NCBI GenBank assembly: GCA_012295275.1
Contig: CM022668.1
Location: forward strand, 6,787,529 to 6,851,528
DNA length: 64,000 bases
Reading direction: 5' to 3'
DNA from: Chrysomallon squamiferum
Lineage: Eukaryota > Mollusca > Gastropoda > Neomphalida > Peltospiridae
Both the position numbers and the translations under genes were made by a program. The notes under the pieces were generated by a model. It worked only from the letters and a program-made list of their open reading frames with translations, was not told the DNA's origin and did no database searches. Shown here one piece after another: positions 1 through 12,190 of this stretch. Within the stretch, counting starts at the first letter, position 1; each line of letters starts with the position of its first letter.

Positions 1-52
1 GTGACAACAGTGGACAATGCGTTTTAAATGCACAAGGACAGCCAATTTGCAG
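1..52 (+). CDS. SEM-A EGF-like exon, 3' part (cut by window edge)
   Basis: The first 52 bases match the end of the EGF exon of SEM-D (32238-32397, minus). Read with two leading bases of a split Cys codon they give DNSGQCVLNAQGQPIC and end in AG before a GTAATG donor. The phase (two bases of an Arg codon) is completed by the first base of the next exon at 498. The residues cover Cys3 and Cys4 of an EGF-like domain. Upstream exons (signal peptide, mucin, SEA) would lie left of the window. Identification rests on the homologous, complete SEM-D copy. Confidence 0.8.
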
Positions 53-497
53 GTAATGATCATACTTGTGTGTTGGCTTGTGTGCGTGTGAATACATACC
101 TAGATCTGTCTGTCTATTTATCTATCAATATATCTGCATGTGTATGTTTGTGTGTTACCTTGCCTGTCTGTCCTTGTGTGTGTCTGTACTATGTAGATAT
201 GTACATGTAAGTGTAACAATGTATGTGTTTATGTTTTTGGAATGAATATAATTTACCTTTTGTACGTCTGATGAAACTCCGCACTTACATACTATTCGTG
301 CGTAGGGGTGTGCGTGTGTCTGTTCCTGTGCGTACATGTATTGTATACATATGGACTTCGGTAAACAAAATACGTGAATATTTATTAATTAGTTAATTTA
401 TTTATTTAAATTAATACTGTCAAAGTGAAACTAAACATCGGTCTGTCTCTCTGTCTGTCTCTACTGTGTCAGACATAAAAATAATACTTTATTTCAG
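53..497 (+). other. SEM-A intron between EGF and membrane exons
   Basis: Intron with GTAATG donor and TTTATTTCAG acceptor. It contains TGTG/TGTCTG-rich simple sequence and AT-rich DNA. The TCTGTCTGTCT tract before the acceptor has a counterpart in SEM-C and SEM-D. I see no coding exon in it. Confidence 0.7.
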
Positions 498-686
498 ATG
501 TGTGAACACAAATAAGTACGTCTACAGCGGAAAGCATTGTGACGTAGTGACGGAACGGCTAAAAATGACGTCAACATACATCATAGTTATTGCAGCTGGA
601 GCTGGGGGAGGACTCATTTTCATCCTTGTCGTTGCTCTCGTGTGCGTCTGTTGTCAGAGAAAAAAGGAACAGAAGAAACACAAGCA
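498..686 (+). CDS. SEM-A exon: end of EGF domain, membrane helix, juxtamembrane
   Basis: 189-nt exon, phase 2 at both ends (TTTCAG before, GTAAGA after). It encodes the last EGF stretch ([14 protein letters not shown]), a linker, then one hydrophobic helix of about 23 residues containing AGAGGG, followed by CVCC and a basic stop-transfer run RKKEQKKHK. This is a type I topology: EGF outside, tail inside. The donor is written CA|GTAAG, so if the intron is retained the frame reads CAG TAA and ends at once. Highly similar to SEM-D 31480-31668. Confidence 0.85.
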
Positions 687-870
687 GTAAGACATCCATT
701 TTGAATTTATCCGGTTATAAACTGGGTCTCATGAATAGTGTAACATCTGAATGATGTATTCGAAATAATTGTATTGTTGTAACGATTAGTGGTAGTAGTA
801 TAGTATTGTTGTAACGATTAGTCACAGTTTAAAGTCACAGTTTATATCAACATGAATTAAATTTGTATAG
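687..870 (+). other. SEM-A intron 6
   Basis: Short intron whose TATCCGGTT...CTGGGTCTCATGAATAGTG motif is shared with the same intron of SEM-B, and in shorter form with SEM-C and SEM-F. It holds a small GTAGTA run, the site where SEM-B carries a 1.2-kb minisatellite. Confidence 0.7.
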
Positions 871-1126
871 AGATGACCAAGAGAGCTGGAATGATATTCC
901 AACATCGAATAGAACCCCACCCGATCTTACCCTCACCCACCACGTGGCCACAGATACGTCAGTACATGATTATTCCATGCTGGGACCCCAAGGAAGAAAT
1001 GACGGATATTCCATGTTGGGACCCCAAGGAATAAATGACATTAATCCTAAATGGAACAGAAACAGTTCTGTAGGTGAAAGCGAAGTCAATATTTTCAAAT
1101 CTCCAAAAAGCGAAGATGTGCTGGAG
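871..1126 (+). CDS. SEM-A cytoplasmic exon 7 with YSML repeats
   Basis: 256-nt exon, phase 2 in and phase 0 out (TATAG acceptor, GAG|GTATGG donor). The tail begins QDDQESWNDI, includes the family signature TPPDLTLTHH, then two units of a 12-residue repeat (YSMLGPQGRNDG type), then a conserved end ...VNIFKSPKSEDVLE. SEM-D has seven units and SEM-F about fourteen. YSML fits YxxPhi sorting or YxxL signalling motifs, but that function is inference. Confidence 0.8.
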
Positions 1127-1681
1127 GTATGGTATATTTCTAGACGTAAAATAAAATAAATTATAGTAAATTAAAATAGAATAAAGTCAAATGTAATAAA
1201 TAAAATTACAATAAAGTAAAATAAATTTATATAAATAATTTAAGTAAAATAAAAAAATATATATATAATTTTATATATTAAAGTAATTAAAATATAATAA
1301 TTTTATATATTAAAGTAAATTAAAATAAAGTAAAATAAATGTATATAGTAAAGTAAGATAAAACAAAGTAAAGCAAAGCAAATTAAAATAAAATAAAATA
1401 AAATCATTTAAAATTAAGTAAAAAGAAAGTAAAATGAAATTGATGTTATTTAAAATAAATAAAACCAAATAAATTATAGCAAAATGAAATGTAATAATAA
1501 AAGTTAATCAAACATAACCAGGCAAATATATAAATAAGAACATAAAACAAAGTATAAAGAAAAAAAGAAAAAGAAAAGTGAATCTCAAAAAGAAAAAGGA
1601 ACAATAATAAGAAAATTTATCATTAAAAGATAATAAAATTACATTTGAAGTGAAATAATATATGACACTATAAACAGATAT

Positions 1682-1728
<47 letters not shown>

Positions 1729-1758
1729 TTTGTATGTATGTAGTCTTTTATGTACCAG
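1127..1758 (+). other. SEM-A intron 7, AT-rich with (TTTA)n
   Basis: Low-complexity AAATAAAATAAAG-type DNA followed by a TTTA tetranucleotide tract at about 1679-1731, then the ATGTACCAG acceptor. The same composition occurs in this intron of SEM-B, C, D and F. No exon seen. Confidence 0.75.
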
Positions 1759-2397
1759 CCGTGGAACATACGTCATCCAATCACTCGAACAAGCGGTGGT
1801 TATGGCGACACTCTGGAAAGACACGTCACAATGAACTCACGTCATCAAGATGAACGAGAAAATTCTCATGTAGACATAAGAAGTAACACAGCAGGCATTT
1901 ATCCGGGTGGATTATCCTCCGAAGATAGAATCAAGCCAACTCTGGAAAGAGAGGCACATAGGTCACGTGACTGTCATGACTATCGATCCGATCCCCTGGA
2001 CGTCAGACGCTTTTCGCAGGAGAAGGGAGATAACTATAAGGGCGACAATTACAGAAGCGACCGAGATTCTGACAATGCAAGCAAGGGAGATAACTATGTC
2101 AGAGAAATGGAAAGCTATACTGGACGAGTGACGGATGGGTATTCCAGAGAAGTGGAAGGCCAAGGGGGACAGTTGAGAGATAATTACGTCATCGAAGGAG
2201 AACGGAAGTTTGGTTACGAAGGAGGAAATGCCGGACATAAGTATTCTGCAGAAAAGGAACGCCATTTTGAATTGGAAAATGACAGGAGATGGCAGTCGAA
2301 AGAATTGCAGGAGTCGGTTGCAAGATTTGGTGCTCCTAATAGAGAAAATGATGAAAGAACGTCACCAATGTACCAGCATCGATTACCAGAAACTCGT
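1759..2397 (+). CDS. SEM-A cytoplasmic exon 8
   Basis: 639-nt exon, phase 0 both sides (TACCAG|CCG, ACTCGT|GTACGT). It encodes a 213-residue hydrophilic tail starting PWNIRHP. It is rich in Arg, Asp, Glu and Tyr, with repeated NY/GDNY motifs (GDNYKGDNYR, KGDNYVREME, LRDNYVIEGE) and no membrane segment or recognised domain. It is the longest version of this exon in the window (SEM-B 201 codons, D 163, F 108). No enzyme motif is visible; a disordered signalling or scaffold tail is the simplest reading. Confidence 0.8.
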
Positions 2398-2538
2398 GTA
2401 CGTATTTCATTTATTTATTTATTTATTGTTATTTATTTATTATTATTTATTATTATTATTTTTTTTGTTACAGTCATATCTTTCAAAACTAGAGACAGTT
2501 CATTAGTTAGTTCAACACTGCATCTGTAAACAAATTAG

Positions 2539-2591
<53 letters not shown>

Positions 2592-2830
2592 AGGTACAAT
2601 AAATACATCATATTAATATTTATAATAAGAAAACATAATTAAAAAAAAAATTAACCGTAGATTCGTAATATAGTATTATTTATTTATTCATAGATATAAT
2701 AAATTCACAGATATGAAAAGAAAATGTATTAATGAAATAAAATATTTACTGACATAAAAATGTATTTATTTATTCCTGTTATAACCCATCAGCTGAAAAT
2801 TGAAAATGTACAAATTATTTTTTGTTGCTG

Positions 2831-2872
<42 letters not shown>

Positions 2873-2876
2873 TCAG
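2398..2876 (+). other. SEM-A intron 8 with (AT)n and (TTA)n
   Basis: Intron containing TTTA repeats, an (AT)n tract at 2541-2588 and a (TTA)n tract at 2836-2872 that runs straight into the TTTCAG acceptor. No coding sequence seen. Confidence 0.75.
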
Positions 2877-2918
2877 TTTGAAATAAGAAGACCTCAGATA
2901 TCTTTCATCCATCACTAA
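2877..2918 (+). CDS. SEM-A terminal coding exon
   Basis: Phase 0 exon encoding FEIRRPQISFIHH and TAA. The acceptor is ATTATTTCAG. The same 42 bases recur in SEM-D (29154-29195) and as loose copies elsewhere. The stop is followed directly by a consensus donor GTGAGTAA, suggesting a further non-coding 3' exon. Confidence 0.75.
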   Translation, partial: FEIRRPQISFIHH

Positions 2919-4100
2919 GTGAGTAAAGTCATTGAAGTCAGCTAACTAGCATCCTGCAATTATAAAATAAATATCTCTTTGTGAGCTACAACTGTATGTG
3001 TGTATGCATGTATATGTTTATTTGCATCTTTATGTATGTGTATCTATTTTTGAGGTATATATCATTGTGTATATATATATATATATGACATGAATTTGTA
3101 TACATACGAGTGCGTGTGTGTGTGTGTTTGTGATGAAAACCCAACAAAAAACTGAAAAAGAAAACCTGGAACAGAACAAACAAATTTTACTGATTTTAAT
3201 TTACCAAAATTCTTCATTTGATTGTCCACTGCAGTTATAGACTGTCTGTGATTAATAACATGAATAAGTATATATATATATATATAAAATTGTTTTTAAT
3301 TAGATGATGATAAATAGATGTTTGCTTTGTGGGACTAAAATCGCAAGCTTCTTGAACCTTATACTGTATTAAATAAAAAAAATGTATGCAGATAAATAAA
3401 TATCGAACATAATCATTTCTCTTTTTATATACATATATGCATAAATAATTATATATAATACGATATATAATATATACAAATTCAACAAATATCTTATATA
3501 TCTTAAAATAAATTAATGTATATAGATAAATAAATATATAATGTAATACTTTCTTTTTATATACATATACGCATATATAATTATATATGATCTGATATAT
3601 AATATTTATACAAATTAATGAAACAAATATTGAACAAATTATAAAAACGTAAATAGATCAATGAAAATTATAAGTGAAAAACATAAATAGAAATATTCAA
3701 TAAAAAGAATTATTATATAACTTAACGTATAACTGGATTCTGAGTAGAACACGTCTGTTATGTGTTATTCTTCTTCTTCTGCTTGTTATTATTATTAATA
3801 ATGAAGGTAATAATACCAGAAGTAGTAGTAGTAGTAGTAGTAGTAATAGTAGTAATTAGTAATAATACACATATGCTTTTAAAATAATGTTGACTTAACT
3901 ATAATTTAAATTTGTCATTTTGTACTTTTTTATCTGGATGTATTTATGATTGATTAAATAAAAATTACTGCTTCGAATGTTTTTTCGTTATTATTATTCT
4001 TTCGTGTACATAAACATAAGATTTTATTCACTATGTTAGCATGGTTTGAGAAATCATCATGATGTTAATAAAACAAAATTGTCTTCCATACAATTCTAAA
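2919..4100 (+). other. P1 left arm, outer part; candidate SEM-A 3' UTR region
   Basis: AT-rich DNA after the SEM-A stop. A block at about 3130-3240 (AAAACCCAACAAAAAACTG...) corresponds to sequence near 14260 and 28550 that follows a TTTTCTTCCAG acceptor there, so it may be a non-coding last exon. The rest has TATA-type repeats and an AGT trinucleotide run near 3820-3845. Confidence 0.45.
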
Positions 4101-5100
4101 AATATGATTTGACTAAGCTGAATGTTTCTTAAATAGACCCTGTTATTTTAATAGATTTTCTTTATGTAACAAACCTCGATTCTTCAGTTTATTTTCTTTT
4201 TAAATAGCCCTGTTTTTAATAGATTTTCTTTAATTTTCTTTAAAGATTTTCTTTAATATGTTTCTGTAATATATTTTTAAAGAACATTTTTCTTTAATAG
4301 AAAACTGTTTCTTTAATAGATTATTTTTCTTTAACAGTTCCGATTTCTTTAATAGATTATCTTGTTTTGAAACATTTTTTAATAGAGTGTTTATAACAGA
4401 TTCATTTTCTTTAATACAATCTGTTTATTTGATAACTTTTCTTTTTCTTTTTAAACAGTGACAGTTTCTCTAATTTAACAGACTGTTTCTTTAGTAGATT
4501 CTCTTTTTAATAGACTAATAAATAATATTTCTTTAATACATTCTGTTTATTTAATAAATTCTCTCTTTTTCCTTTTTAATAGTGCAGTTTCTGTAACAGA
4601 TTCTCTTTTTTAATAGACCCTCTTTTTTTAACATATTCTTTTTAATAGATTATTTCTTTAAGAAATAATATTTCTTGAATTGATTCTATTTCTTGAATAT
4701 ATCCCCTTTCCTTAAGATTCTGTTTCATAAACAAATTCTGTTTCTATAATATATTATCTTTATTTGGTGAACCCCTTTCTATAACAGATTCTGTTTCTTT
4801 AAAGAACAGATTTCTTTAAAAGATTCTGTGTGTTCAAAGAACCCATTTCTCTAGATTCCGTTTCTTTTAAGAACCCATTTCTTTAATAAAATCTGTTTCT
4901 CTAAAGAAATCATTTCTTTAATAAACCTTGTTTCTTTAATAAACCGTGTTTCTTTAACAGATTATGTTTCTTTAATAAACCTTGTTTCTTTAATTGATTT
5001 TGCTTCTTTAATAGACCTTGTTTCTTTACTAGATTATCTTTCTTGACCCTGTTTCTTTAATATATTTCTTTTTTGATATACACCCCGTTCTGATTTGATT
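4100..5100 (+). repeat. TTTCTTTAATAG-type array, P1 left arm
   Basis: About 1 kb of a degenerate short unit resembling TTTCTTTAATAGATTCTG, spaced by 14-25 bases and varying in sequence. The inverted counterpart (ATCTATTAAAGAAA) fills 6780-7130. Not a clean tandem repeat; phase drifts between units. Confidence 0.8.
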
Positions 5101-5439
5101 AAAAACCTGGATTATCTTTTCCTTGTTTCTCTAGATCCTCTCTTTGTTTTATTTCTATATTCGCGTTGTCAAACTCTGCTTCTGCAATCTTTGATGATGC
5201 AAAAGCTTTTCGTATTTCCCATCAGAACAAAGGAATATATTCGTTAACAGAGAGACACATTTGCAAATATATAAAAACATGCTGTAACACAGAAAAAGAT
5301 TTAAAGAAAAAATGTCATTCTTGTTGCTATTATTAATATTATTATTATTATTATTACTATTACTATTATTATTATTATTATTACTTATGTTTTCTAATAT
5401 AATACAGCCACAATCAGCAGCAACAACAACACCACTTGA

Positions 5440-5650
5440 AAATTACCTGACCAAATCCTGATGCGAAACACTTATCACAGATGAGGTTTCAAGTCCTGTC
5501 CCGTGAGATCCGTGTACATCAGAGGGAAATGCGGGTTGTGCAATCGCTCATCGACTCTTGTTTTTCCTGAGACGCACGAGATTTTCCTGTCACTCTTTTC
5601 CCCTGGATGTTAATTTAAATCGCGGAATCAGAACAGTTGAATTGACACAG
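5440..5650 (+). other. GC-richer conserved block in P1 centre
   Basis: Relatively balanced sequence in an AT-rich setting (around CTGTCCCGTGAGATCCGTG). It is conserved near 16560-16750 in P2 and, rearranged, near 26140-26320 in P3. No start codon with a long frame is seen. It lies upstream of the signal-peptide-like exon at 6055, so a promoter or 5' untranslated role is possible but unproven. Confidence 0.35.
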
Positions 5651-6054
5651 ATACACAGGGTGCCGAACATAACACAGATAGATGTACAAATAGAACAAAT
5701 TTAATGGCATTAGAATTAACTTCTACTAAAATTTATTATTATTTTCTTTTCTTTTCGTTAATCGTTCTTTGTTGTTGTTGTTTGTTGCTGTGATGCTGCT
5801 GGTGCTGGTGGTTTTACTAATAAATAAATAACCAAACAAAATAAATAAATAAATAAAGGATATAAAATAAAATAAAACCAAGAAAACTGCCGATATTCCC
5901 ACGTTCTTCCAAAAATAGTTTTGTAATGAATTTTACAAAATTTATCCAAAATCTGAAAGGCCCAGATGTCAATGAACTGAACAGACAAAGAAACATATAA
6001 TTTAATAACAATATAATATAGATGTTCAAAAAGGTTGCTCAATAACCGAGGGTA

Positions 6055-6135
6055 ATGATCGCTTCCCACGAAACACGCCGTTCTTTGTCTTTCGTCATTT
6101 CAGCGTGCATCTATTTTGTGGGAAAGCTGCCACTG
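6055..6135 (+). CDS. Signal-peptide-like first exon in P1 centre
   Basis: An ATG opens 27 codons beginning MIASHETRRSLSFVIS and continuing with a hydrophobic stretch, ending at CCACTG|GTAAGTATG, a near-perfect splice donor in phase 0. The P2 copy (17197-17277) keeps the frame with four substitutions in the leader. The P3 copy has lost the ATG and gained a stop. Basic N-terminus plus hydrophobic core fits a signal peptide or anchor. No downstream exon could be assigned. Confidence 0.4.
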
Positions 6136-6310
6136 GTAAGTATGTTCTTTGGGATTTCAAATATTCAGATTTGTTTGTACGTATGTATGTATGAATTACG
6201 GATGGTCGAACAGAAATTAAAAGGTTTTCATTCATTATTTAATTAACATAAATTATTAATGTATTATGAGCGTGTCATTTTTCCTGGTTTTAATTCATTA
6301 TTTAATTAGA

Positions 6311-6500
6311 TATAAAGGAGCAATGTCTGGGAGAAATATAAGAACAGTGTCTGGAAATACACAAAAACAGTTTCTGGGAGAAATACAGCAACAGTGGCTG
6401 GAGATATGCAAGAAAAGGATCTGGAGATGCACAAACACGGTGTCTGAATAGGCGTAAGGAAAATGTCTGTAAAACAGTGTCTGCAAATGTGATAGGAGAA
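6311..6500 (+). repeat. GTGTCTGGA-type degenerate repeat
   Basis: Repeats of roughly 20-27 bases built on AGTGTCTGGAAATAC / GTGTCTGGAGATGC. Present also at 17520-17700 and 26740-26920, and inverted near 53300-53420. A frame (IRYKGAMSGRNIRTVSG...) is open across it in P1 and P2 but diverges in P3, so coding is doubtful. Confidence 0.6.
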
Positions 6501-6659
6501 CATACATGCTAGAAGAACCTGAATTGGTGTGTTGGATAACTGAATGTTTATACGTGAATCTATGTCTGACACGAACTATTTTATTAATTTTATTTTACTT
6601 TTGTGAACTATGTACATACCTGTTCTCTCTCTCCAAATTTAAATCATATCAAACATACC

Positions 6660-6737
6660 GATGATGTATGTATGTATGTGTATGTACGTGTGTGTGTGTA
6701 TTCGTGTGTGTGTTTGTGTGTGTGTTCGTGTGTGTGT

Positions 6738-6776
<39 letters not shown>
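6660..6776 (+). repeat. (GTAT)n/(GT)n microsatellite
   Basis: TGTATGTATG followed by interrupted then pure TG repeat. Confidence 0.9.
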
Positions 6777-6778
<2 letters not shown>

Positions 6779-6779
6779 A

Positions 6780-7135
6780 AAGAAGCAGTATCTGTTAAAT
6801 AAAAAAATATATTAAAAAGCATGGTAAAGAAATAGGATATATTAAAGAAAACGAATACTCCAAAGAAACATGATCTCTAAAAAAAAAAAAGTCTGTTAAA
6901 AAAAGATGAGATATTAAACGAATGTGGTCCTTTAAAGATGGAATATTTTGAAGAAAGACAATTTATTAAAAAAAAAAAAAGAAGAATACATTGCAGAAAA
7001 ATATTAAAGAAAACTAAAGAAAATCTATTAAAAACAAAACAACAAAAGTGGCTATTAAAGAAAGATAATCTACTAAAGAAACAAGGTTTGTTAAATAAAG
7101 AAGATCTATTAAAGAGACAGGGTTACCGTTGATGA
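6780..7135 (-). repeat. TTTCTTTAATAG-type array, P1 right arm
   Basis: Inverted counterpart of 4100-5100, reading ATCTATTAAAGAAA on the plus strand. Confidence 0.75.
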
Positions 7136-7462
7136 CTACAAAGCGAGCTCAGACTAATCAAATCCTATTTTCTAAATTGTATAGAAGACAATTTTGTTTT
7201 CCAAGCATCATTATAATTTCTCAAACAGTGCTAACACAGTGAATATAATCTCAAATGTATTAACGAAAGAATGGTGATAAGAAAAACGCTCAAAGCAGTA
7301 ATTTTTATTGAATCAGTCAGAAATATATAGTACAAAGAAATACAGATAATTTTAAATTATGGTTATATCAATATTATTTTTAAAATATGTGTGTATTGTT
7401 TACTAATTATTACCATTATTACCGTTACTGGCATTATTACCATTATAATCATCATGATCATC

Positions 7463-7510
<48 letters not shown>

Positions 7511-7889
7511 GAAATATATTCAGAATCTGTATATTCAATATTGTCTAATTATTATTTTATTTTTTTTGCTAATTATTTTCTCATTTATTTCTTTCAATTA
7601 CAATTTTTATTACTCCATTTGCATTGTTTTAATTTGAGCAGTATTTCTTTCATTAACCTGCTTATATATATTATATAATAAAATTATATTCATCCACTGA
7701 TAGTGTATATACTCACATTATATATGATTATTTATGCGTATATGTATAGAAAAAGAAAAATTATTACTTCATTTATTTATTTATGTATCAACATACATTT
7801 ATTTATTTAAAATAATATAAGGTACAAAAAGGGTGCGGTTTTAGTCCAAAAAGCATGCACCTATTTATGATCATCTAATTAAAAACAAT

Positions 7890-7930
<41 letters not shown>

Positions 7931-8300
7931 TTATTCATATTACCAATCACAGATAGTCAGCAATTGCAGTGGACAATCAAATAAGCTTTTCTGTAAATTA
8001 AAATCAATAAAAAGTCTTTGTTCTGTTCCAGGTTTTCTTACTCCAGTTGTTTTCATCTTCTTCAAAACTGGAAGAAAATAGTGATAATTGTAACTACTAT
8101 CCTTATATTTATACTTACTAACACAAACATAAATATATAAATATACTCTTATGTTCTCATGCACATAAACACACATATATACACATAGGTACAAATATAC
8201 ATACATATACTCACTGACATATACCTTCGTAAATAAATACACACACATAGACGACCATACAGATATAAACACACATATACATGCATACACAAATACTCAC
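7136..8300. other. P1 right arm, outer part
   Basis: Inverted copy of about 2940-4130, with (AAT)n at about 7468-7510, (GT)n at about 7898-7928 and a TTTTCTTCCAG-complement block near 8060. No independent gene seen. Confidence 0.6.
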
Positions 8301-8342
8301 TTAGTGATGGATGAAAGATATCTCAAGCCTTCTTATTTCAAA
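8301..8342 (-). pseudogene. Orphan SEM last-exon copy
   Basis: Minus-strand frame reads FEIRRLEISFIHH and TAA behind an ATTAG acceptor, with the GTGAGT donor after the stop. It is the mirror of 2877-2918 in the other arm of P1. No SEM upstream exons accompany it. Confidence 0.65.
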
Positions 8343-8535
8343 CTAATAATAATAATAAGGATGATGATAATGATAATAATAATAATAATATAATAATAAA
8401 ACAAAAGATAATTTATGCATTTTCAGTTTTCACCTGATCTATTGGAATAAAAATACATAAATAAATTAGTTTTTTTTCACATAAAAACGTTTATTTATCC
8501 TATGTATGCAATTTAATGAAACACCACATATATAT

Positions 8536-8695
<160 letters not shown>

Positions 8696-9060
8696 ATTCT
8701 GTTCAGGCGAATATATTACATTTAAAATAACATTTTGTTTGTTATCTTATCTAAGAAAATCTGTGTTAATTCTTCACTAGGTCAAAACACTTCCGAGTGT
8801 AACAAAGATTAGAGACTTAGTAACATACAAGACGTCCGGGTATTTGTCAGAGAGAAAATGCAAAAAGGTCTTTTCTTTGTCTACCGTCTTTATGTAGACT
8901 AAATTATAACATTTGTATATGTGTGTTTGTGTGTGTATATTTATATATACACACACATACACATATATATATGAATTAAACAGTAAGTTTATTTATATAT
9001 TTATTACATTAATACAAGTGTGTGTATGTGTGTGTGTATTTATGTGTGTATACATACATT

Positions 9061-9118
<58 letters not shown>

Positions 9119-9367
9119 GATACATATTGTCTATGGGTATATATATATACATAATATGCTATGTGTATTACATTTAAATATATTATTTCTGTAATTATTA
9201 CTGGGGTGATGTTGTTGTTATTATTATCAGTTTCATATATTTTTAACAGATCTCAGTAGAGTAAATTTAATTTCTTTACATTTTCCCATTGCTATGGGTG
9301 TTTCCATTAACATCAATCAAATAAATTAGACACTTGAAGTATCATTGAAAACTAAATCTCTTATCAG

Positions 9368-9421
9368 CAAGAAGTCAAACACACCCTTCAGAAACCAGCT
9401 ACTGAACTGGGGTGTGGTTCG
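9368..9421 (+). CDS. Exon-like segment k1 (possible SLC6 tail exon)
   Basis: Behind a TCTCTTATCAG acceptor the phase 0 frame reads QEVKHTLQKPATELGCGS before a TG repeat. The same segment occurs on the minus strand at 40640-40690 (QEVRHTCQKSVTEMGC) and, frame-broken, at about 38735-38784. It resembles in spacing the post-TM12 tail of SLC6 proteins, and SLC6 exon b at 61668 also ends in phase 0. The donor is unclear because the repeat starts immediately. Confidence 0.3.
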
Positions 9422-10036
9422 CGTGTGTGTGTGTGTGTGTGTGTGTGTTTAAATGTGTGTCCGTGTGTGCATATATACTTGCGTGTGTCGGACTACCGTA
9501 AGACAACCTCAACTTAATGTATGTGTTTCTGTTTATACACACATATGTCTGTTTATATACAGTGTCTGTGTGTTTATGTTTATATACAGTGTCTGTGTGT
9601 GTGTGTGTGTCTCTATGGCCGCAACTAAAATATTATTATGGAAAATATCTAAAGCATCATTACTTTGTGAATATAAATTTCAAGATAATATGAATTTCAT
9701 TAGAAGGAAGAAAATGAATGTTGAAAATTAAAAAAGAATAGGTACCCCTAGATTTTTGTTTGACCTTCCTTGATAAAAAAAACTGTATTCATCTTATCAG
9801 CTGAACAGGGAAGGAATGTTGGACAATAAAAGGTTTTCAGTACAAAGATCGTTGTCGTCTCGTTTTAGTTTCGGGTCGAAATATAAATCGTATTATATTT
9901 TTACATATGTTTTGCTTAATAGTATGTTTGTATGCATGTAAGTACGTTTAAGTTATTGTGTATGTATTGAAGCATATGTCTGTATAAATACTTAAATAAC
10001 GTTTTATAAAAATTATTGTTTTCATTCTCAATACAG

Positions 10037-10132
10037 AGACTAACAGTCGATGAATATAATTTCTATAATCCAGAACAGAGAAGACTTCAGAGACAACTGA
10101 ATCGACAGAATTATAACTGCAACACGAACTAA
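10037..10132 (+). CDS. Exon-like segment h1, 31 codons plus stop
   Basis: Behind TCTCAATACAG a phase 0 frame reads RLTVDEYNFYNPEQRRLQRQ and on to NCNTN and TAA, 31 residues. Segment h8 (57377-57472, minus) has a divergent protein of exactly the same length and stop position, which argues for a real terminal exon. The exon appears to continue to a donor CCTGAT|GTAAGT at 10171, inside the 3' UTR, followed by (CT)n. The gene it belongs to is not certain; an alternative SLC6 C-terminus is one possibility. Confidence 0.4.
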   Translation, partial: RLTVDEYNFYNPEQRRLQRQLNRQNYNCNTN

Positions 10133-10263
10133 GAAAAGAATCTTTCCTTCGCACTTGGGATACATCCTGATGTAAGTGTCATATTAAAATAGTGTACATA
10201 TAAAAAAATGTTAATTAGATTTAATTGTCATTCTGAATGATTCTCTTTTCAATATATTTTTAG

Positions 10264-12190
<1,927 letters not shown>

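Larger units (their letters stand above)
2770..8450. repeat. Large imperfect palindrome P1
   Basis: The left arm (about 2770-5130) and right arm (about 6780-8450) are inverted copies. Anchors: the last-exon sequence at 2877 against 8342; the ATTAGATGATGATAAATAG block near 3298 against its complement near 7865; and the ATGTTAGCATGG...AAAATTGTC block near 4034 against 7180-7230. The centre (5130-6780) is not inverted. Arms are mostly arrays of a TTTCTTTAATAG-like unit. Neither end shows a simple transposon terminus or target duplication, so I call it a genomic palindrome rather than a named element. Confidence 0.7.
8750..10171 (+). repeat. U unit (inverted relative to the right-hand array)
   Basis: Contains, in order on the plus strand, blocks found in reverse order and orientation in the 37.8-49.4 kb array and at 57.3-59.3 kb: the CTTATCAGCAAGAAGTC block (9361), the TTTTTGTTTGACC block (about 9755), the AATAAAAGGTTTTCAGTACAAAGATCG block (about 9825), and exon h (10037). 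It holds (TG)n/(CATA)n runs near 8920-9115 and 9423-9448. Confidence 0.65.

Noticed and set aside
2770-8450. P1 as a giant transposon with inverted termini
   Set aside because: No defined terminal motif, target duplication or transposase; the outer ends contain host gene exon sequence.
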